A stretch of 38,780 nt of DNA from Acetobacter sp. AN02 (GCF_029759835.1 NZ_JAJJND010000015.1:1-38780), one strand, 5' to 3'; positions 26,409 through 35,515 are shown, counted from the first letter of the stretch. Numbers and translations: made by a program. Notes: generated by a model from the sequence alone, not told the origin.

Positions 26409-27320
26409 TCATCTATATTTTACAGATATATCAAGATTGCAGGCTTCTCTCAGAACAGTGGCGAACCGGCTGACCAGCGGCTGATGCTGGCCTTTTGAGA
26501 ACGCGATGGCCAGATCGGCGGAGGGGGCCGGTCCGGAGATGGGGTGAAATGTCACGCCTTCCGCGTGAATCTGCGCGAGAGACTGCGGGACGAGCGATAT
26601 GCCGAGACCTGCGGCGACCATCGGGACGGTTGCTGCGATCTGCGGGGCTGTCTGCCCCATCAGGGGGGTGAAACCGGCGTTGTGGCAGGCTGACAGGATG
26701 GCGTCATGAAAGCCTGGTCCGAGTTCGCGCGGGAACAGGATGAAGGGTTCTCCGGCGAGGTCGGACAACGAAATGTGATCATCTGCGGCGAGCGGATGTC
26801 CTTTGGGGAGGGCCACCACGGTCGGTTCTGCCAGGAGGTGGTGGATTGCGATTCCTTCGCTGTCCGGCATGGGGGGGCGGATGATGGCCACGTCCACTTG
26901 GCGGGCTGCCAGGGCTTCCTTCAGTGCGGGGGTGTTGCTTTCCTCCAGGAAGACCGTGATTCCGGGCCATGTTTCACGGAATTTCCTGATTGTGAGGGGG
27001 ATGACCGGCAGGAAGGAGACGGCTCCGGCGAGTCCGACGCGGATCAGGCCGCGTTCGCCGCGTGCCAGGCCCTGCGCGGTTGTGAGGAACAGTTTCTGCA
27101 TACCGAGAATGGCCTGTGCCTGGGGCAGCAGATCTTCCCCGATCGTGGTGAGGCGTACGCCGCGGCTCAGTCTCTGGAACAGGCGCACGCCGAGTTCTTC
27201 CTCGAACTGGCGGATCTGCTGGCTGAGCGGCGGCTGTTCCATGCCGAGCACTTCCGCGGCGCGGGTGAAGCTGCCCTGCTCTGCTATGGCGAGGAAGTAG
27301 CGCAGATGTCTCAGTTCCAT
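26409..27320 (-). CDS. LysR-type transcriptional regulator
   Basis: A 303-residue regulator with the N-terminal winged helix-turn-helix (MELRHLRYFLAIAEQGSFTRAAEVLGMEQPPLSQQI..., residues 1-60) and a type 2 periplasmic-binding effector domain (~90-295). The ELRHLRYF start and RLFQRLSRGVRLT are like the CatM/BenM/CbbR-type subgroup; the effector is unknown. Its start overlaps the end of the glycosyltransferase gene by ten bases, and pdc follows 78 bases downstream on the same strand, with a LysR-like palindrome in the spacer. It is the best candidate for pdc control. Confidence 0.9.
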   Translation of the reverse strand: MELRHLRYFLAIAEQGSFTRAAEVLGMEQPPLSQQIRQFEEELGVRLFQRLSRGVRLTTIGEDLLPQAQAILGMQKLFLTTAQGLARGERGLIRVGLAGAVSFLPVIPLTIRKFRETWPGITVFLEESNTPALKEALAARQVDVAIIRPPMPDSEGIAIHHLLAEPTVVALPKGHPLAADDHISLSDLAGEPFILFPRELGPGFHDAILSACHNAGFTPLMGQTAPQIAATVPMVAAGLGISLVPQSLAQIHAEGVTFHPISGPAPSADLAIAFSKGQHQPLVSRFATVLREACNLDISVKYR

Positions 27321-28498
27321 GACGGCTCTCCGCTTTTGAGGAATGTCTGGCGGAGCCCGGTTCCGAGGATTTCGTCATAGACGCCGAGGGTGGCTGCCTG
27401 CATGGAGCGTGTGGTGTAGCGGGCGAGGACATGCTGTCTGGCCTGCCGGCCTGTCTCTTGTCTCTGTTCGTCCGACATCGTCAGAATCTGCCGGATGGCC
27501 GTGGCGAGGGCTTCCGCATCATCCGGCGGGATGAGCAGTCCGGTTTTTCCCGGGATTACCGTTTCCCGTGCGGCTCCGTGTGCGGTGACGATCACGGGGC
27601 ATTCCATGGCCTGGGCTTCCACCACCACGCGGCCGAACGGTTCGGGCCGGAGCGAGGGAACGACCGCAAGCGTTGCGAGGGCGAAGGCGGCGGGCATGTC
27701 TGAGCAGTGTCCGGGAAAGCGGACCTGGCTGCTCAGTCCGGCTTGTGCGGCCTGCTGCTGCAGGCGAGCGAGCGAGGGGCCTTCACCGGCGAAGACGCAG
27801 ACGGTCGGGACCGGCAGGGTTCCGGCGAGGCGGGAGAGGGCCTGCAGGACGATGGCCTGCCCTTTCCAGTCTGTCAGCCGTCCTGGCATCAGGATCACCG
27901 GGGCGTTGTCCGGCAGGGTCCAGGCGCGGGCCAGGGCGAAGAGGCGGTCATCCGTGACGGCGCCGGGGCTGAAGCGGTCCGTATCGGCGCCGCGCGGGAT
28001 GACGCGCAGCCGGTCCGGTCCGGCTCCGTACCGCCCGGCCAGGCGGTCTGCGATATAGTCGCTGATGGCGATTACTCTTTCCCCCGAGACGAGTGCGCCG
28101 TTCCAGAGTTTCTTGCCGGGGAAGCCCTCTTTGTGGACGCCGTGCCAGGTGGCGAGGAAAGGCGTTCCGGTACTCCGGCAGGCGAGGCGCGTGATCCAGG
28201 CCGGGGCGCGGGATCTGGCGTGGATCAGGCTGACGGTCTCGCGCAGGATCAGCTCCCGGAGGATACGGGTGTTTCTGAGGAGGGAGAGCGGGTCTTTGCG
28301 GTCTGCTTCCATCAGGATGTGCCGTCCGCCTGCCTGCTCCACGTCCGGGACCAGCCGCCCGCCCGCGCTTGCCACCAGTGCGGTTCCGCCGCCCCGGACG
28401 ATGGCTGCTGTCATTTCCACCGTGCCGCGTTCCACGCCCCCAGCGTTTAAGGCCGGGAGAATCTGAAGGATAACAGGCGGTTCGGGAGAATGGGGCAT
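27311..28498 (-). CDS. Family 4 glycosyltransferase (GT-B fold)
   Basis: A 395-residue cytoplasmic glycosyltransferase acting on a lipid-linked or LPS-type acceptor. The N-terminal domain begins LQILPALNAGGVERGTVEMT, the GT4 GGxER start; the C-terminal domain has VILMPGRLTDWKGQ, VCVFAGEG and the donor-binding PSLRPEPFGRVVVEAQAMECPVI (EX7E). The sugar is unknown. A family 9 heptosyltransferase-like gene is encoded nearby on the other strand, so both may act in LPS core synthesis. It overlaps lysR by ten bases. Confidence 0.87.
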   Translation of the reverse strand: MPHSPEPPVILQILPALNAGGVERGTVEMTAAIVRGGGTALVASAGGRLVPDVEQAGGRHILMEADRKDPLSLLRNTRILRELILRETVSLIHARSRAPAWITRLACRSTGTPFLATWHGVHKEGFPGKKLWNGALVSGERVIAISDYIADRLAGRYGAGPDRLRVIPRGADTDRFSPGAVTDDRLFALARAWTLPDNAPVILMPGRLTDWKGQAIVLQALSRLAGTLPVPTVCVFAGEGPSLARLQQQAAQAGLSSQVRFPGHCSDMPAAFALATLAVVPSLRPEPFGRVVVEAQAMECPVIVTAHGAARETVIPGKTGLLIPPDDAEALATAIRQILTMSDEQRQETGRQARQHVLARYTTRSMQAATLGVYDEILGTGLRQTFLKSGEPSWN

Positions 28499-28684
28499 GA
28501 GCGGTTTCTATCACGGAATATCCGGCGGCAGAGAGGATGTTTTCTCCGGGAAAGCCGGGGGAGCCTGATCATTCCTCTTGACCGGACGGCTGTGACACGC
28601 GCCAATACTGATATTATGACGTTTTCTGTCAGCCTTCGGCATCGTGTGGCCTCTGCCCGCACACGAATTCTCGCCCGCCGGACC

Positions 28685-28693
28685 GGGGGGGGG
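28685..28693 (+). repeat. Nine-G homopolymer before a lipoprotein gene
   Basis: A run of nine G residues lies 12 bases upstream of ATG 28706. If translation starts there, the run sits beside the ribosome binding site; if it starts at ATG 28616 the run is inside the coding region. Either way it is a possible slippage site. Confidence 0.5.
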
Positions 28694-28705
28694 CAGCGGG
28701 CGCGC

Positions 28706-29596
28706 ATGCGTGTGTTTCCTGTTTTTTCCGCACGGTGCGGCCTGGCTGCTGCGGGGCGCTGGGCTTTGTGTCTTTCGGGGGTTCTGCTGTTTTCTGCGGG
28801 GATTGCGGGATGTTCCTCCCTCATTCTTCCTGCGCGTGCGGCTGTCGTGCATCACGAGATAAAGCATGTGAAGAAGCCGATGCCGGCGGTTTTTTCGGAG
28901 GCTGCGTGTCTGGCCATGCTGTCCGAGGATCCTGATGGTGCGCGGGATTATGCGGCTTCCGCTGATGCGATGCACACCCGCAGTGCGGCGCATTGCGATG
29001 CTCTTGCCCAGATCGAGCTTGGCGATACGCTGACCGGGGCGCAGCGTCTTGATACGCTTGCCCGCCAGCCGCCCCCGGCGCGGCGTGCGGAAGGGGAGGA
29101 TACGGTTGCCGGGCGTGCAACGATGGCGCGTGAGGCGGCCGAGGCCTGGCTGATGATCCGCGATCCGGCGAAGGCTCTTGATGCGGCCACGCTGTCTTTG
29201 TCCCTGCGCCCCGGTGATCTGTCTGCACGGCTTGTGCGGGACCGGGCGCTGCTGTCGCTTGGTCAGGATGCGGAGGCGCTGGCGGATCTGCAGAAGATGG
29301 GGCCTGACAAAACGATGCCTGCGGAGGCTTTGGTTCTGCGGGCCGGGGCGGAGCGGAGCCTGAACCGGCTTGCTGATGCCCGGCGGGATATTGATCTGGC
29401 TCTTGCACGCAATCCGGAGGATGCCGATGCGCTTGTCGAGCGGGGCGTGATCCGTATGCGGAGCGGCGATATTGCTGGCGCGCGGGGGGACTGGGAGCAG
29501 GTTGTCTCCCGCATGTCCGATGAGCCTGCGGCTGATTATGCGAGGCAGGATCTTGCGCTGCTGGATGCGGACCCGGACACGTCCCCTTCCCCATGA
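28706..29596 (+). CDS. TPR-repeat lipoprotein
   Basis: A ~296-residue protein. From ATG 28706 the N terminus is a lipoprotein signal: basic start, hydrophobic ALCLSGVLLFSAGIAGC with lipobox IAGC. An in-frame ATG at 28616 would add 30 basic residues before it. The mature part is alpha-helical with TPR-like units: AREAAEAWLMIRDPAKALDAATLSLSLRPGDLSARL, then DAEALADLQ, and ERSLNRLADARRDIDLALARNPEDADALVERGVIRMRSGDIAGARGDWEQV. The binding partner is unknown. Its stop overlaps the family 9 glycosyltransferase start (ATGA), which suggests a linked envelope role. Confidence 0.72.
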   Translation: MRVFPVFSARCGLAAAGRWALCLSGVLLFSAGIAGCSSLILPARAAVVHHEIKHVKKPMPAVFSEAACLAMLSEDPDGARDYAASADAMHTRSAAHCDALAQIELGDTLTGAQRLDTLARQPPPARRAEGEDTVAGRATMAREAAEAWLMIRDPAKALDAATLSLSLRPGDLSARLVRDRALLSLGQDAEALADLQKMGPDKTMPAEALVLRAGAERSLNRLADARRDIDLALARNPEDADALVERGVIRMRSGDIAGARGDWEQVVSRMSDEPAADYARQDLALLDADPDTSPSP

Positions 29597-30516
29597 CGAT
29601 CCGGCGCATTCTGGTGATCCGGCTTGGGGCTCTGGGTGATTTTATCCAGAGCTTTCCGGCTTTTTCCGCTGTCCGCAGGCATCATCCGGAGGCGGAGATC
29701 ACGCTGCTGACCACGGCGCCTTTTGTTTCCCTGGCCCGGCTCAGCCCCTGGTTCGATCGTGTTCTGACGGATGATCGTCCGCGCTGGAGTGATCTGCGCG
29801 GGCTTCTTGATCTGCGTCGCAGGCTGCGCGGTTATGACCGGATTTATGACCTTCAGACGTCCTCCCGCTCCTCCAGGTATTTTTTTCTGGCCGGGCAGAA
29901 AAACTGGTCCGGCATTGCTCCGGGGTGTCTGCTGCCCCATGCCAGTCCCGTGCGGGATCTGATGCATACACGGGCCAGGCAGCGGGACCAGCTCCGGATG
30001 GCCGGTATTGCGGAGGTTCCCGAGGCTGATCTTTCCTGGCTTGCGGGAGAAGCGGAGCATGAGGCCGGATTGCCGCCCCGGGCGGTTCTCATTCCGGGTG
30101 CGGCGCCGCATCGTCCGGAGAAACGCTGGCCTGCGGATCGTTTCGGAGAGCTGGCCGTGTGGCTGGCCGGGCGCGGGATGCAGCCGGTCATTGCGGGGAC
30201 GGCTGCCGATACGCCGCTTGCGAAGAGGATCAGGACGCTGTGCCCGCAGGCCCGCGATCTGACGGGGCGGACCTCCCTGCCCGATCTTGCCGCGCTGCTT
30301 TCGGGGGCTTCTCTGGCCGTGGGTAATGATACCGGGCCGATGCATCTTGCCGCGGCCATGGGCTGCCCGTCTCTGGTGCTGTTTTCTGCGGGGAGCGATC
30401 CGGCTCTGACTGCGCCTCTGGGGCGTGCTCCCGGGCAGGTTGAGGTGCTCAGGGTTGCTGATCTTACGACACTTCCGGTTGAGAGGGTTGCCGGAACACT
30501 CTCCCGGCGGCATTAA
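29593..30516 (+). CDS. Family 9 glycosyltransferase (LPS heptosyltransferase-like)
   Basis: A 307-residue cytoplasmic GT-B enzyme of the ADP-heptose:LPS heptosyltransferase family. The N terminus RRILVIRLGALGDFIQSFPA and the C-terminal LIPGAAPHRPEKRWPADRFGEL, DLTGRTSLPDLAALLSGASLAVGNDTGPMHLAAAMGCPSL are the family hallmarks. The exact heptose or other sugar position in LPS cannot be told. It overlaps the TPR lipoprotein gene by four bases and precedes thrS. Confidence 0.9.
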   Translation: MTIRRILVIRLGALGDFIQSFPAFSAVRRHHPEAEITLLTTAPFVSLARLSPWFDRVLTDDRPRWSDLRGLLDLRRRLRGYDRIYDLQTSSRSSRYFFLAGQKNWSGIAPGCLLPHASPVRDLMHTRARQRDQLRMAGIAEVPEADLSWLAGEAEHEAGLPPRAVLIPGAAPHRPEKRWPADRFGELAVWLAGRGMQPVIAGTAADTPLAKRIRTLCPQARDLTGRTSLPDLAALLSGASLAVGNDTGPMHLAAAMGCPSLVLFSAGSDPALTAPLGRAPGQVEVLRVADLTTLPVERVAGTLSRRH

Positions 30517-30620
30517 AAGACCGCGATTCCGTCTCTGAGGAGCGGAGTGTTGCGTTTCACGTTTTTTCACGCTTCCGGGTTATGTAACCGGTCCCGGAAC
30601 TATAGCGGAGCCCGAATTCC

Positions 30621-32558
30621 ATGCTTGCCATTACCCTGCCTGACGGAACCGTTCGCCAGTATGACGGGCCGGTGACGGGCACGGAAATCGCCGCCTCGAT
30701 CGGTCCCGGCCTTGCGAAGGCCGCTCTTGCCATCGAGGTGGACGGAAAGCTGCGCGATATCGGCCTGCCTGTTGAGCACGATGCCGCGATCCGTTTTGTT
30801 ACACGCAAGGATCCTGAGGCGCTGGAGATGATCCGCCATGATGCGGCGCATGTTCTTGCCGAGGCCGTTCAGGCGCTGTTTCCCGGCACTCAGGTGACGA
30901 TCGGTCCGTCCATCGAGAATGGTTTCTATTACGATTTCTATCGCAACGAGCCGTTCACGCCGGATGATTTCAGCGTCATCGAGGCGAAGATGCAGGAGAT
31001 CGTCGCTGCGAATGCGCCGTTCACCCGTGAGGTCTGGCCGCGTGATGAGGCGATCGCATTTTTCGAGAAGCGCGGCGAGCGTTTCAAGGCCGAGCTGATC
31101 CGTGACCTGCCTGAGGACGAGCAGATTTCGATCTATCGTCAGGGAGAGTGGCTGGATCTGTGCCGTGGTCCGCATCTGCGCGGAACGGCGGATGTCGGCA
31201 ATGCCTTCAAACTGATGAAGGTTGCCGGGGCATACTGGCGCGGTGATCATCGCAATCCGATGCTGACACGCATTTACGGTACGGCCTGGCGCGATAAAAA
31301 GGAGCTGGAGGCTCATCTTTTCCAGCTTGAGGAGGCCGAGCGCCGCGATCATCGCCGTATCGGCAAGGAGATGGATCTCTTTCATATTCAGGAGGAAGCG
31401 GTCGGTCAGGTGTTCTGGCATGCCAAGGGCTGGCGTCTTTATACGGCCCTTCAGGACTACATGCGTCGTGTTCAGACCCGTCACGGCTATCAGGAGGTCC
31501 GCACTCCGCAACTGGTGGACCGTTCTCTGTGGGAGGCTTCGGGGCACTGGGACAAGTATCGCCACCACATGTTCATTGCGACTGTGGAGGACGAGGACAA
31601 GACGCTTGCCCTCAAGCCCATGAACTGCCCGTGTCATGTGCAGATTTTCCGGCATGGTCTGCGGTCCTACCGCGAGCTGCCGCTGCGTATGGCTGAATTC
31701 GGAGCCTGTCATCGTTATGAGCCTTCGGGGGCGCTGCATGGCATCATGCGCGTGCGCGGCTTCAATCAGGATGATGCTCATATTTTCTGTACGGAAGATC
31801 AGATTGCGGATGAGACCGTCAGCTTCGTGAACATGCTGACGGAAGCCTATCGCGATCTCGGCTTTGAGAGCTTCCGTGTGAAATATGCCGATCGTCCGGA
31901 GGCCAGTGCCGGTTCGGACGAGACCTGGGAGAAGGCGCAGAACGCGCTGATCGAGGCCTGCCGTATTGCCGGTGTGGAATACGAATATAACCCCGGCGAA
32001 GGGGCCTTTTATGGTCCGAAGCTGGAGTTCGTTCTGCGCGATGCGATCGGTCGTGACTGGCAGTGCGGAACGCTTCAGGTTGATCTGGTCATGCCGGAGC
32101 GACTCGATGCGTCCTATATCGGGGAGGACAGTGCCCGGCACAGGCCGGTTATGCTGCACCGCGCGATTCTCGGCTCGTTCGAGCGTTTTATCGGTATTCT
32201 GATCGAGCAGTATGCCGGGAAGTTTCCGCTCTGGCTGGCTCCGGTTCAGGTTGTCGTGGCCTCCATCGTCAGTGATGCCGAGGCTTATGCCCATGAGGTT
32301 GCCGATACCCTGCGCAGGGCTGGTCTGGTGGTTGAGACCGATGTGCGCAACGACAAGATCAACGCCAAGATCCGTGAGCATTCGCTTGCCAGGGTTCCGG
32401 TGATTCTTGTTGTCGGGCGCAGGGAGGCTGAGGAAAAGACCGTTGCGATGCGGCGTCTTGGCGGTGCGGCTCAGGAGATTCTGTCTCTGCAGGAAGCGGT
32501 TTCCGGTCTTGCGGCTGAGGCGACGCCACCGGATATTCTCCGCGCCCGTAAAGAGTGA
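30621..32558 (+). CDS. thrS: Threonyl-tRNA synthetase
   Basis: Charges tRNA-Thr. The 645-residue protein has an N-terminal TGS domain (1-62, [14 protein letters not shown]), the second additional editing domain with [10 protein letters not shown] and the CRGPH motif, the class II catalytic core with zinc ligands in [10 protein letters not shown], motif 2 [19 protein letters not shown] and motif 3 [15 protein letters not shown], and an anticodon-binding domain ([11 protein letters not shown] to RRLGG). It is followed by infC, the same order as in E. coli and many alphaproteobacteria. Confidence 0.97.
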   Translation: MLAITLPDGTVRQYDGPVTGTEIAASIGPGLAKAALAIEVDGKLRDIGLPVEHDAAIRFVTRKDPEALEMIRHDAAHVLAEAVQALFPGTQVTIGPSIENGFYYDFYRNEPFTPDDFSVIEAKMQEIVAANAPFTREVWPRDEAIAFFEKRGERFKAELIRDLPEDEQISIYRQGEWLDLCRGPHLRGTADVGNAFKLMKVAGAYWRGDHRNPMLTRIYGTAWRDKKELEAHLFQLEEAERRDHRRIGKEMDLFHIQEEAVGQVFWHAKGWRLYTALQDYMRRVQTRHGYQEVRTPQLVDRSLWEASGHWDKYRHHMFIATVEDEDKTLALKPMNCPCHVQIFRHGLRSYRELPLRMAEFGACHRYEPSGALHGIMRVRGFNQDDAHIFCTEDQIADETVSFVNMLTEAYRDLGFESFRVKYADRPEASAGSDETWEKAQNALIEACRIAGVEYEYNPGEGAFYGPKLEFVLRDAIGRDWQCGTLQVDLVMPERLDASYIGEDSARHRPVMLHRAILGSFERFIGILIEQYAGKFPLWLAPVQVVVASIVSDAEAYAHEVADTLRRAGLVVETDVRNDKINAKIREHSLARVPVILVVGRREAEEKTVAMRRLGGAAQEILSLQEAVSGLAAEATPPDILRARKE

Positions 32559-32601
32559 TGCCCTGCCCTTTCGGGCGGGCGCGTCTCACATACGTGTCAG
32601 A

Positions 32602-32624
32602 GCCGCCACATGAAGGGCGGTTTT
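32602..32624 (+). terminator. Weak terminator-like hairpin after thrS
   Basis: CCGCC (32603-32607) pairs with GGCGG (32616-32620) around an eight-base loop, followed by TTTT. A second hairpin, GCCCTGCCC-TTTC-GGGCGGGC, lies just upstream. Either may attenuate or terminate between thrS and infC. Confidence 0.45.
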
Positions 32625-32723
32625 GCTCAGGAGTGCTTGATTTTCGGACAGATCGGGCACACATTGCCGCACACGGAGGCAGTTACATACTTGGCGCTTC
32701 CTCTGTCCGGATTGAATAGTTAC

Positions 32724-32737
32724 AGGAGCCTACCATA
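32724..32737 (+). promoter_or_regulatory. infC ribosome binding site and ATA initiation codon
   Basis: AGGAG at 32724-32728, six-base spacer CCTACC, then ATA. The strong Shine-Dalgarno together with a non-canonical start is the classic set-up for IF-3 autoregulation by start-codon discrimination. Confidence 0.8.
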
Positions 32738-33271
32738 GCCAGACCACCGCTTCCCGCCCCCGCCAATCGTGAGGGGCCGCGTGTCAACGAGGAGATTCGC
32801 GTTCCGCAGGTCCGACTGATTGATCAGGACGGAGAGATGCTGGGCGTGTTTCCGATGCGTGAAGCGCTTGCGCGCGCCTATGGCGAGGGCCTTGATCTTC
32901 TTGAGATCAGCCCGAACGCCGAACCCCCTGTCTGCAAGATTCTCGATTACGGCAAGTTCAAATACGAACAGCAGAAAAAGCGTAACGAGACCCGTAAGAA
33001 GCAGAAGATCATCGAGATCAAGGAAGTCAAGGTTCGTCCGAATATCGACGAGAATGACTACCAGGTCAAAATGCGCGCCATGAAATCGTTCATCGGTGAC
33101 GGTGACAAGGTTAAGGTCACGCTGCGTTTCCGTGGTCGTGAGATGGCGCATCAGGATCTTGGCGTGAAGGTTCTTGAGCGCATCCGCACGGACATGGAAG
33201 AGGAAGCCAAGGTCGAGCAGATGCCTCGCCTTGAGAACCGTCAGATGGTTATGGTCCTCGCTCCCCGCTGA
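32735..33271 (+). CDS. infC: Translation initiation factor IF-3, apparent ATA start
   Basis: IF-3 binds the 30S subunit, blocks 50S joining and checks the start codon. The conserved N terminus [23 protein letters not shown] lies upstream of the first ATG (32837), so that ATG cannot be the start. In this frame the only plausible initiator after the stop at 32717-32719 is ATA at 32735, preceded by AGGAG at 32724-32728 with a six-base gap. No ATG, GTG or TTG lies between. IF-3 genes are known for AUU-type starts that let IF-3 repress its own translation. The 178-residue product continues with [30 protein letters not shown] and the C-terminal [13 protein letters not shown] domain. Confidence 0.93.
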   Translation: MARPPLPAPANREGPRVNEEIRVPQVRLIDQDGEMLGVFPMREALARAYGEGLDLLEISPNAEPPVCKILDYGKFKYEQQKKRNETRKKQKIIEIKEVKVRPNIDENDYQVKMRAMKSFIGDGDKVKVTLRFRGREMAHQDLGVKVLERIRTDMEEEAKVEQMPRLENRQMVMVLAPR

Positions 33272-33297
33272 GCGGGTCCTGGCTGTTTCCGGTTCTG

Positions 33298-33327
33298 CGC
33301 CGCTCTCTCCGGAGGGCGGCGTTTTTT
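33298..33327 (+). terminator. Rho-independent terminator of infC
   Basis: CGCCGC (33298-33303) pairs with GCGGCG (33316-33321), with inner CTCC/GGAG pairing in the loop, followed by six T residues (33322-33327). It reaches into the stop codon of the convergent acoR-like gene. Confidence 0.85.
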
Positions 33328-34267
33328 ATTGCGGTTCTTCCGGGGATGTCGCGCTCATGGCTTTTATCTTGCGGTGCAGGGTTGAGCGGCTGATGCCGAG
33401 CAGTCTGGCTGCAGGGGTGATCTTGCCCTGAGACATGGCGAGCGCGCCTTCTATCACGCTGCGTTCGGCCTCCCGGAAATCGGGGATGCCGGCGGCCTGT
33501 GCGCTCAGATCGAAGCTGACGCCTGAGGTGTCTCCTTCCGGCAGGTTCAGCTTTTTTCTCGCGGCCTGCGTGGCTCCGACGATCACACGCGATTCATCGA
33601 GCGCCACCATGGGCAGGGAGATGTCGTCTCCGTCGCCCAGCATCACCACGGTCCGGTTATGGAAGGCTTCGAGGAAGCTTCTGCGTTCCAGTCTGCGGGC
33701 TGCATCGATCAGCACGGCTTCCATCATTGTTCCGACGCGTCCTGTGGGATCGGGGCGTGTGGAGCTTGCGTCCAGCGTTCCTGCGACTTTTCCGTCCGGT
33801 CCGTAGAACGGGACAGCCGTGCAGGTGAGATAGCGCAGGTTCAGCCGCCAGTGATGGTCCATATGGACCGTGACGGGCCGCTCTTCCCTCAGTGATGTTC
33901 CGACCCCGTTTGTCCCGACGAGATCCTCTCCCCATCGGGCGCCGGGCCAGAGATGCCATCTCCGGCAGCCTTTCTCGAACGGGGCATCTCCGCGACGCGA
34001 CACGATGATGCCGTCCGGGTTGGCCAGAAGCACGGTGTAGTCCAGGTTCGAGACGATCCCGTGCAGTCTGTCGAGTTCGGGGTCCGTTGCCTTCATCATG
34101 CTGCCCATCTGCTCCCGGACCTGGCGCAGTTCTGCCGGGCACAGCAGCTCTTCGAGCATCCGTCCGCCGGAATCGATCCCGTATGCATCGGCGCATCGCA
34201 GCCATGAGGAGCGGAGCCGCTGCGGAATCGCTGCGAGCTGATCGTTGCTGACCGGTCCTGAAGCCAT
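33326..34267 (-). CDS. AcoR-like regulator lacking the sigma-54 AAA+ domain
   Basis: A 313-residue regulator. The N-terminal two thirds match AcoR: RSSWLRCADAYGID, then a GAF sensor domain (HGIVSNLDYTVLLANPDGIIV, GARWGEDLVGTNGVGTSL, VTVHMDHHWRLNLRYLTCTAVPFYGPDGKVAGTLD). The C terminus is a Fis-type helix-turn-helix (EGALAMSQGKITPAARLLGISRSTLHRKI). Typical AcoR proteins are about twice this length and carry a GAFTGA-containing AAA+ domain between these parts; none is present here. It is divergent from acoABC, so it probably senses acetoin or a related metabolite and controls that operon without sigma-54. Confidence 0.85.
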   Translation of the reverse strand: MASGPVSNDQLAAIPQRLRSSWLRCADAYGIDSGGRMLEELLCPAELRQVREQMGSMMKATDPELDRLHGIVSNLDYTVLLANPDGIIVSRRGDAPFEKGCRRWHLWPGARWGEDLVGTNGVGTSLREERPVTVHMDHHWRLNLRYLTCTAVPFYGPDGKVAGTLDASSTRPDPTGRVGTMMEAVLIDAARRLERRSFLEAFHNRTVVMLGDGDDISLPMVALDESRVIVGATQAARKKLNLPEGDTSGVSFDLSAQAAGIPDFREAERSVIEGALAMSQGKITPAARLLGISRSTLHRKIKAMSATSPEEPQ

Positions 34268-34503
34268 TGCCTGTCTCCATGAGGATGAGCGGATATGTGC
34301 GCGGATTATACGCGGGATCAGTAACTGTTATGCGCCACATCTGCGACAGTCTGCCCCCGGGCGTTTCACATGGGCGTGACCATATCCTTACGCATGCTTT
34401 ACGCCTCCGTGTGGCTGACGCTTCCTGAGGGCGTACGAGGCGGTGGCCGGATGGTTTTTCCGGATGTCGCCTCCGGTGTTCAGACATTCCGGAGAAGAAA
34501 AAG
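34268..34503. promoter_or_regulatory. Divergent acoR-acoA control region
   Basis: This 236-base spacer must carry both promoters. I find no convincing -24/-12 sigma-54 element (TGGC-N8-TTGC); the nearest, TGGCTGACGCTTCC around 34414, lacks the TTGC part. That fits the missing AAA+ domain in the regulator. Individual operators could not be assigned. The acoA Shine-Dalgarno GGAGAAG lies just before 34504. Confidence 0.45.
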
Positions 34504-35469
34504 ATGCAGATCCCACGGGAAGTTCTTCTGCGCTCCTATCGCGCCATGCGGACCATTCGTGATTTTGAGGAGCGCCTTCATGTCGAGTTCGCGACGGGCG
34601 AGATTCCGGGCTTCGTACACCTTTACTGCGGTGAGGAAGCGTCCGGCGTCGGTGTCTGTTCGCATCTGAAGGACACGGACACCATTGCGAGCACGCATCG
34701 CGGACACGGGCATTGCATTGCCAAGGGTGTCGGCGTGGATGGCATGATGGCTGAGATTTATGGCCGCAGCACCGGTGTCTGCCGTGGCAAGGGCGGATCG
34801 ATGCATATTGCCGATCTTTCCCTTGGCATGCTCGGGGCGAACGGCATTGTCGGTGGCGGGCCGCCGCTGATCTGCGGTGCGGCGCTGTCTCATAAGGTGC
34901 TCAAGGATGGGGGTGTTGCTGTCGCGTTTTATGGTGACGGTGCGTCCAACGAGGGCACGACGCTTGAGAGTCTGAATCTGGCTTCGGTCTGGAATCTTCC
35001 TGCTGTCTTCGTTGTTGAGGATAACGGCTATGGCGAGGCGACGGCGTCTTCCTATGCCTGTGCGGGGACGCAGAAGGATCGGGCGGCCGGTTTCGGTATT
35101 CCTTATTTTGAGTGTGACGGCACTGACTTCTTTGCGGTTCACGAGACGGCCGGCGAGGCAATTGCCCATGCGCGTGCCGGCAAGGGACCGGCCATGGTCC
35201 ATGTGCATCTGTCGCGCTGGTATGGCCATTTCGAGGGCGATGCGATGACCTATCGCGCGAATGGCGAGGTGGCGAAGGAGCGGGCCGAGCAGGACTGCCT
35301 GAAGAAATTCCGTGAGAAAGTCACTGAAATCAGCCTGCTGGATTCTGCCAGTCTTGATGAGATTGACGCCAGTGTCCGCGATGAGATCGAGCAGGCTGTC
35401 ATTAAGGCCAAGGCTGCGCCGCTGCCTGAGCCGGAAGCTCTCATGCAGGATGTCTATGTCAGCTACTGA
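34504..35469 (+). CDS. acoA: Acetoin dehydrogenase E1 component, alpha subunit
   Basis: With AcoB forms the thiamine-diphosphate E1 enzyme that cleaves acetoin to acetaldehyde and passes the acetyl unit to lipoate. The 321-residue protein has STHRGHGHCIAKG, GRSTGVCRGKGGSMHI, and the ThDP motif GDGASNEGTTLESLNLA ... VVEDN. The GRSTG-C-GKGGSMH segment is typical of E1-alpha proteins. The assignment to acetoin rather than pyruvate follows from the AcoC-type E2 with its hydrolase domain two genes downstream. Confidence 0.88.
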   Translation: MQIPREVLLRSYRAMRTIRDFEERLHVEFATGEIPGFVHLYCGEEASGVGVCSHLKDTDTIASTHRGHGHCIAKGVGVDGMMAEIYGRSTGVCRGKGGSMHIADLSLGMLGANGIVGGGPPLICGAALSHKVLKDGGVAVAFYGDGASNEGTTLESLNLASVWNLPAVFVVEDNGYGEATASSYACAGTQKDRAAGFGIPYFECDGTDFFAVHETAGEAIAHARAGKGPAMVHVHLSRWYGHFEGDAMTYRANGEVAKERAEQDCLKKFREKVTEISLLDSASLDEIDASVRDEIEQAVIKAKAAPLPEPEALMQDVYVSY

Positions 35470-35515
35470 GCGGGCTTTCATCTTTTTTCAGACAACGAAA
35501 CGGAACAGTTAAGCC

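Noticed and set aside
30600-32381. 593-codon open frame on the minus strand
   Set aside because: Antisense to thrS, which is unmistakable; no domain is visible in the antisense product.
32837-33271. infC starting at the first ATG
   Set aside because: It would remove the conserved IF-3 N-terminal residues; the ATA at 32735 with its Shine-Dalgarno explains the full protein.
34268-34503. Sigma-54 promoter upstream of acoA
   Set aside because: No TGGC/TTGC pair at the right spacing was found, and the local regulator lacks the AAA+ domain that such a promoter would need.
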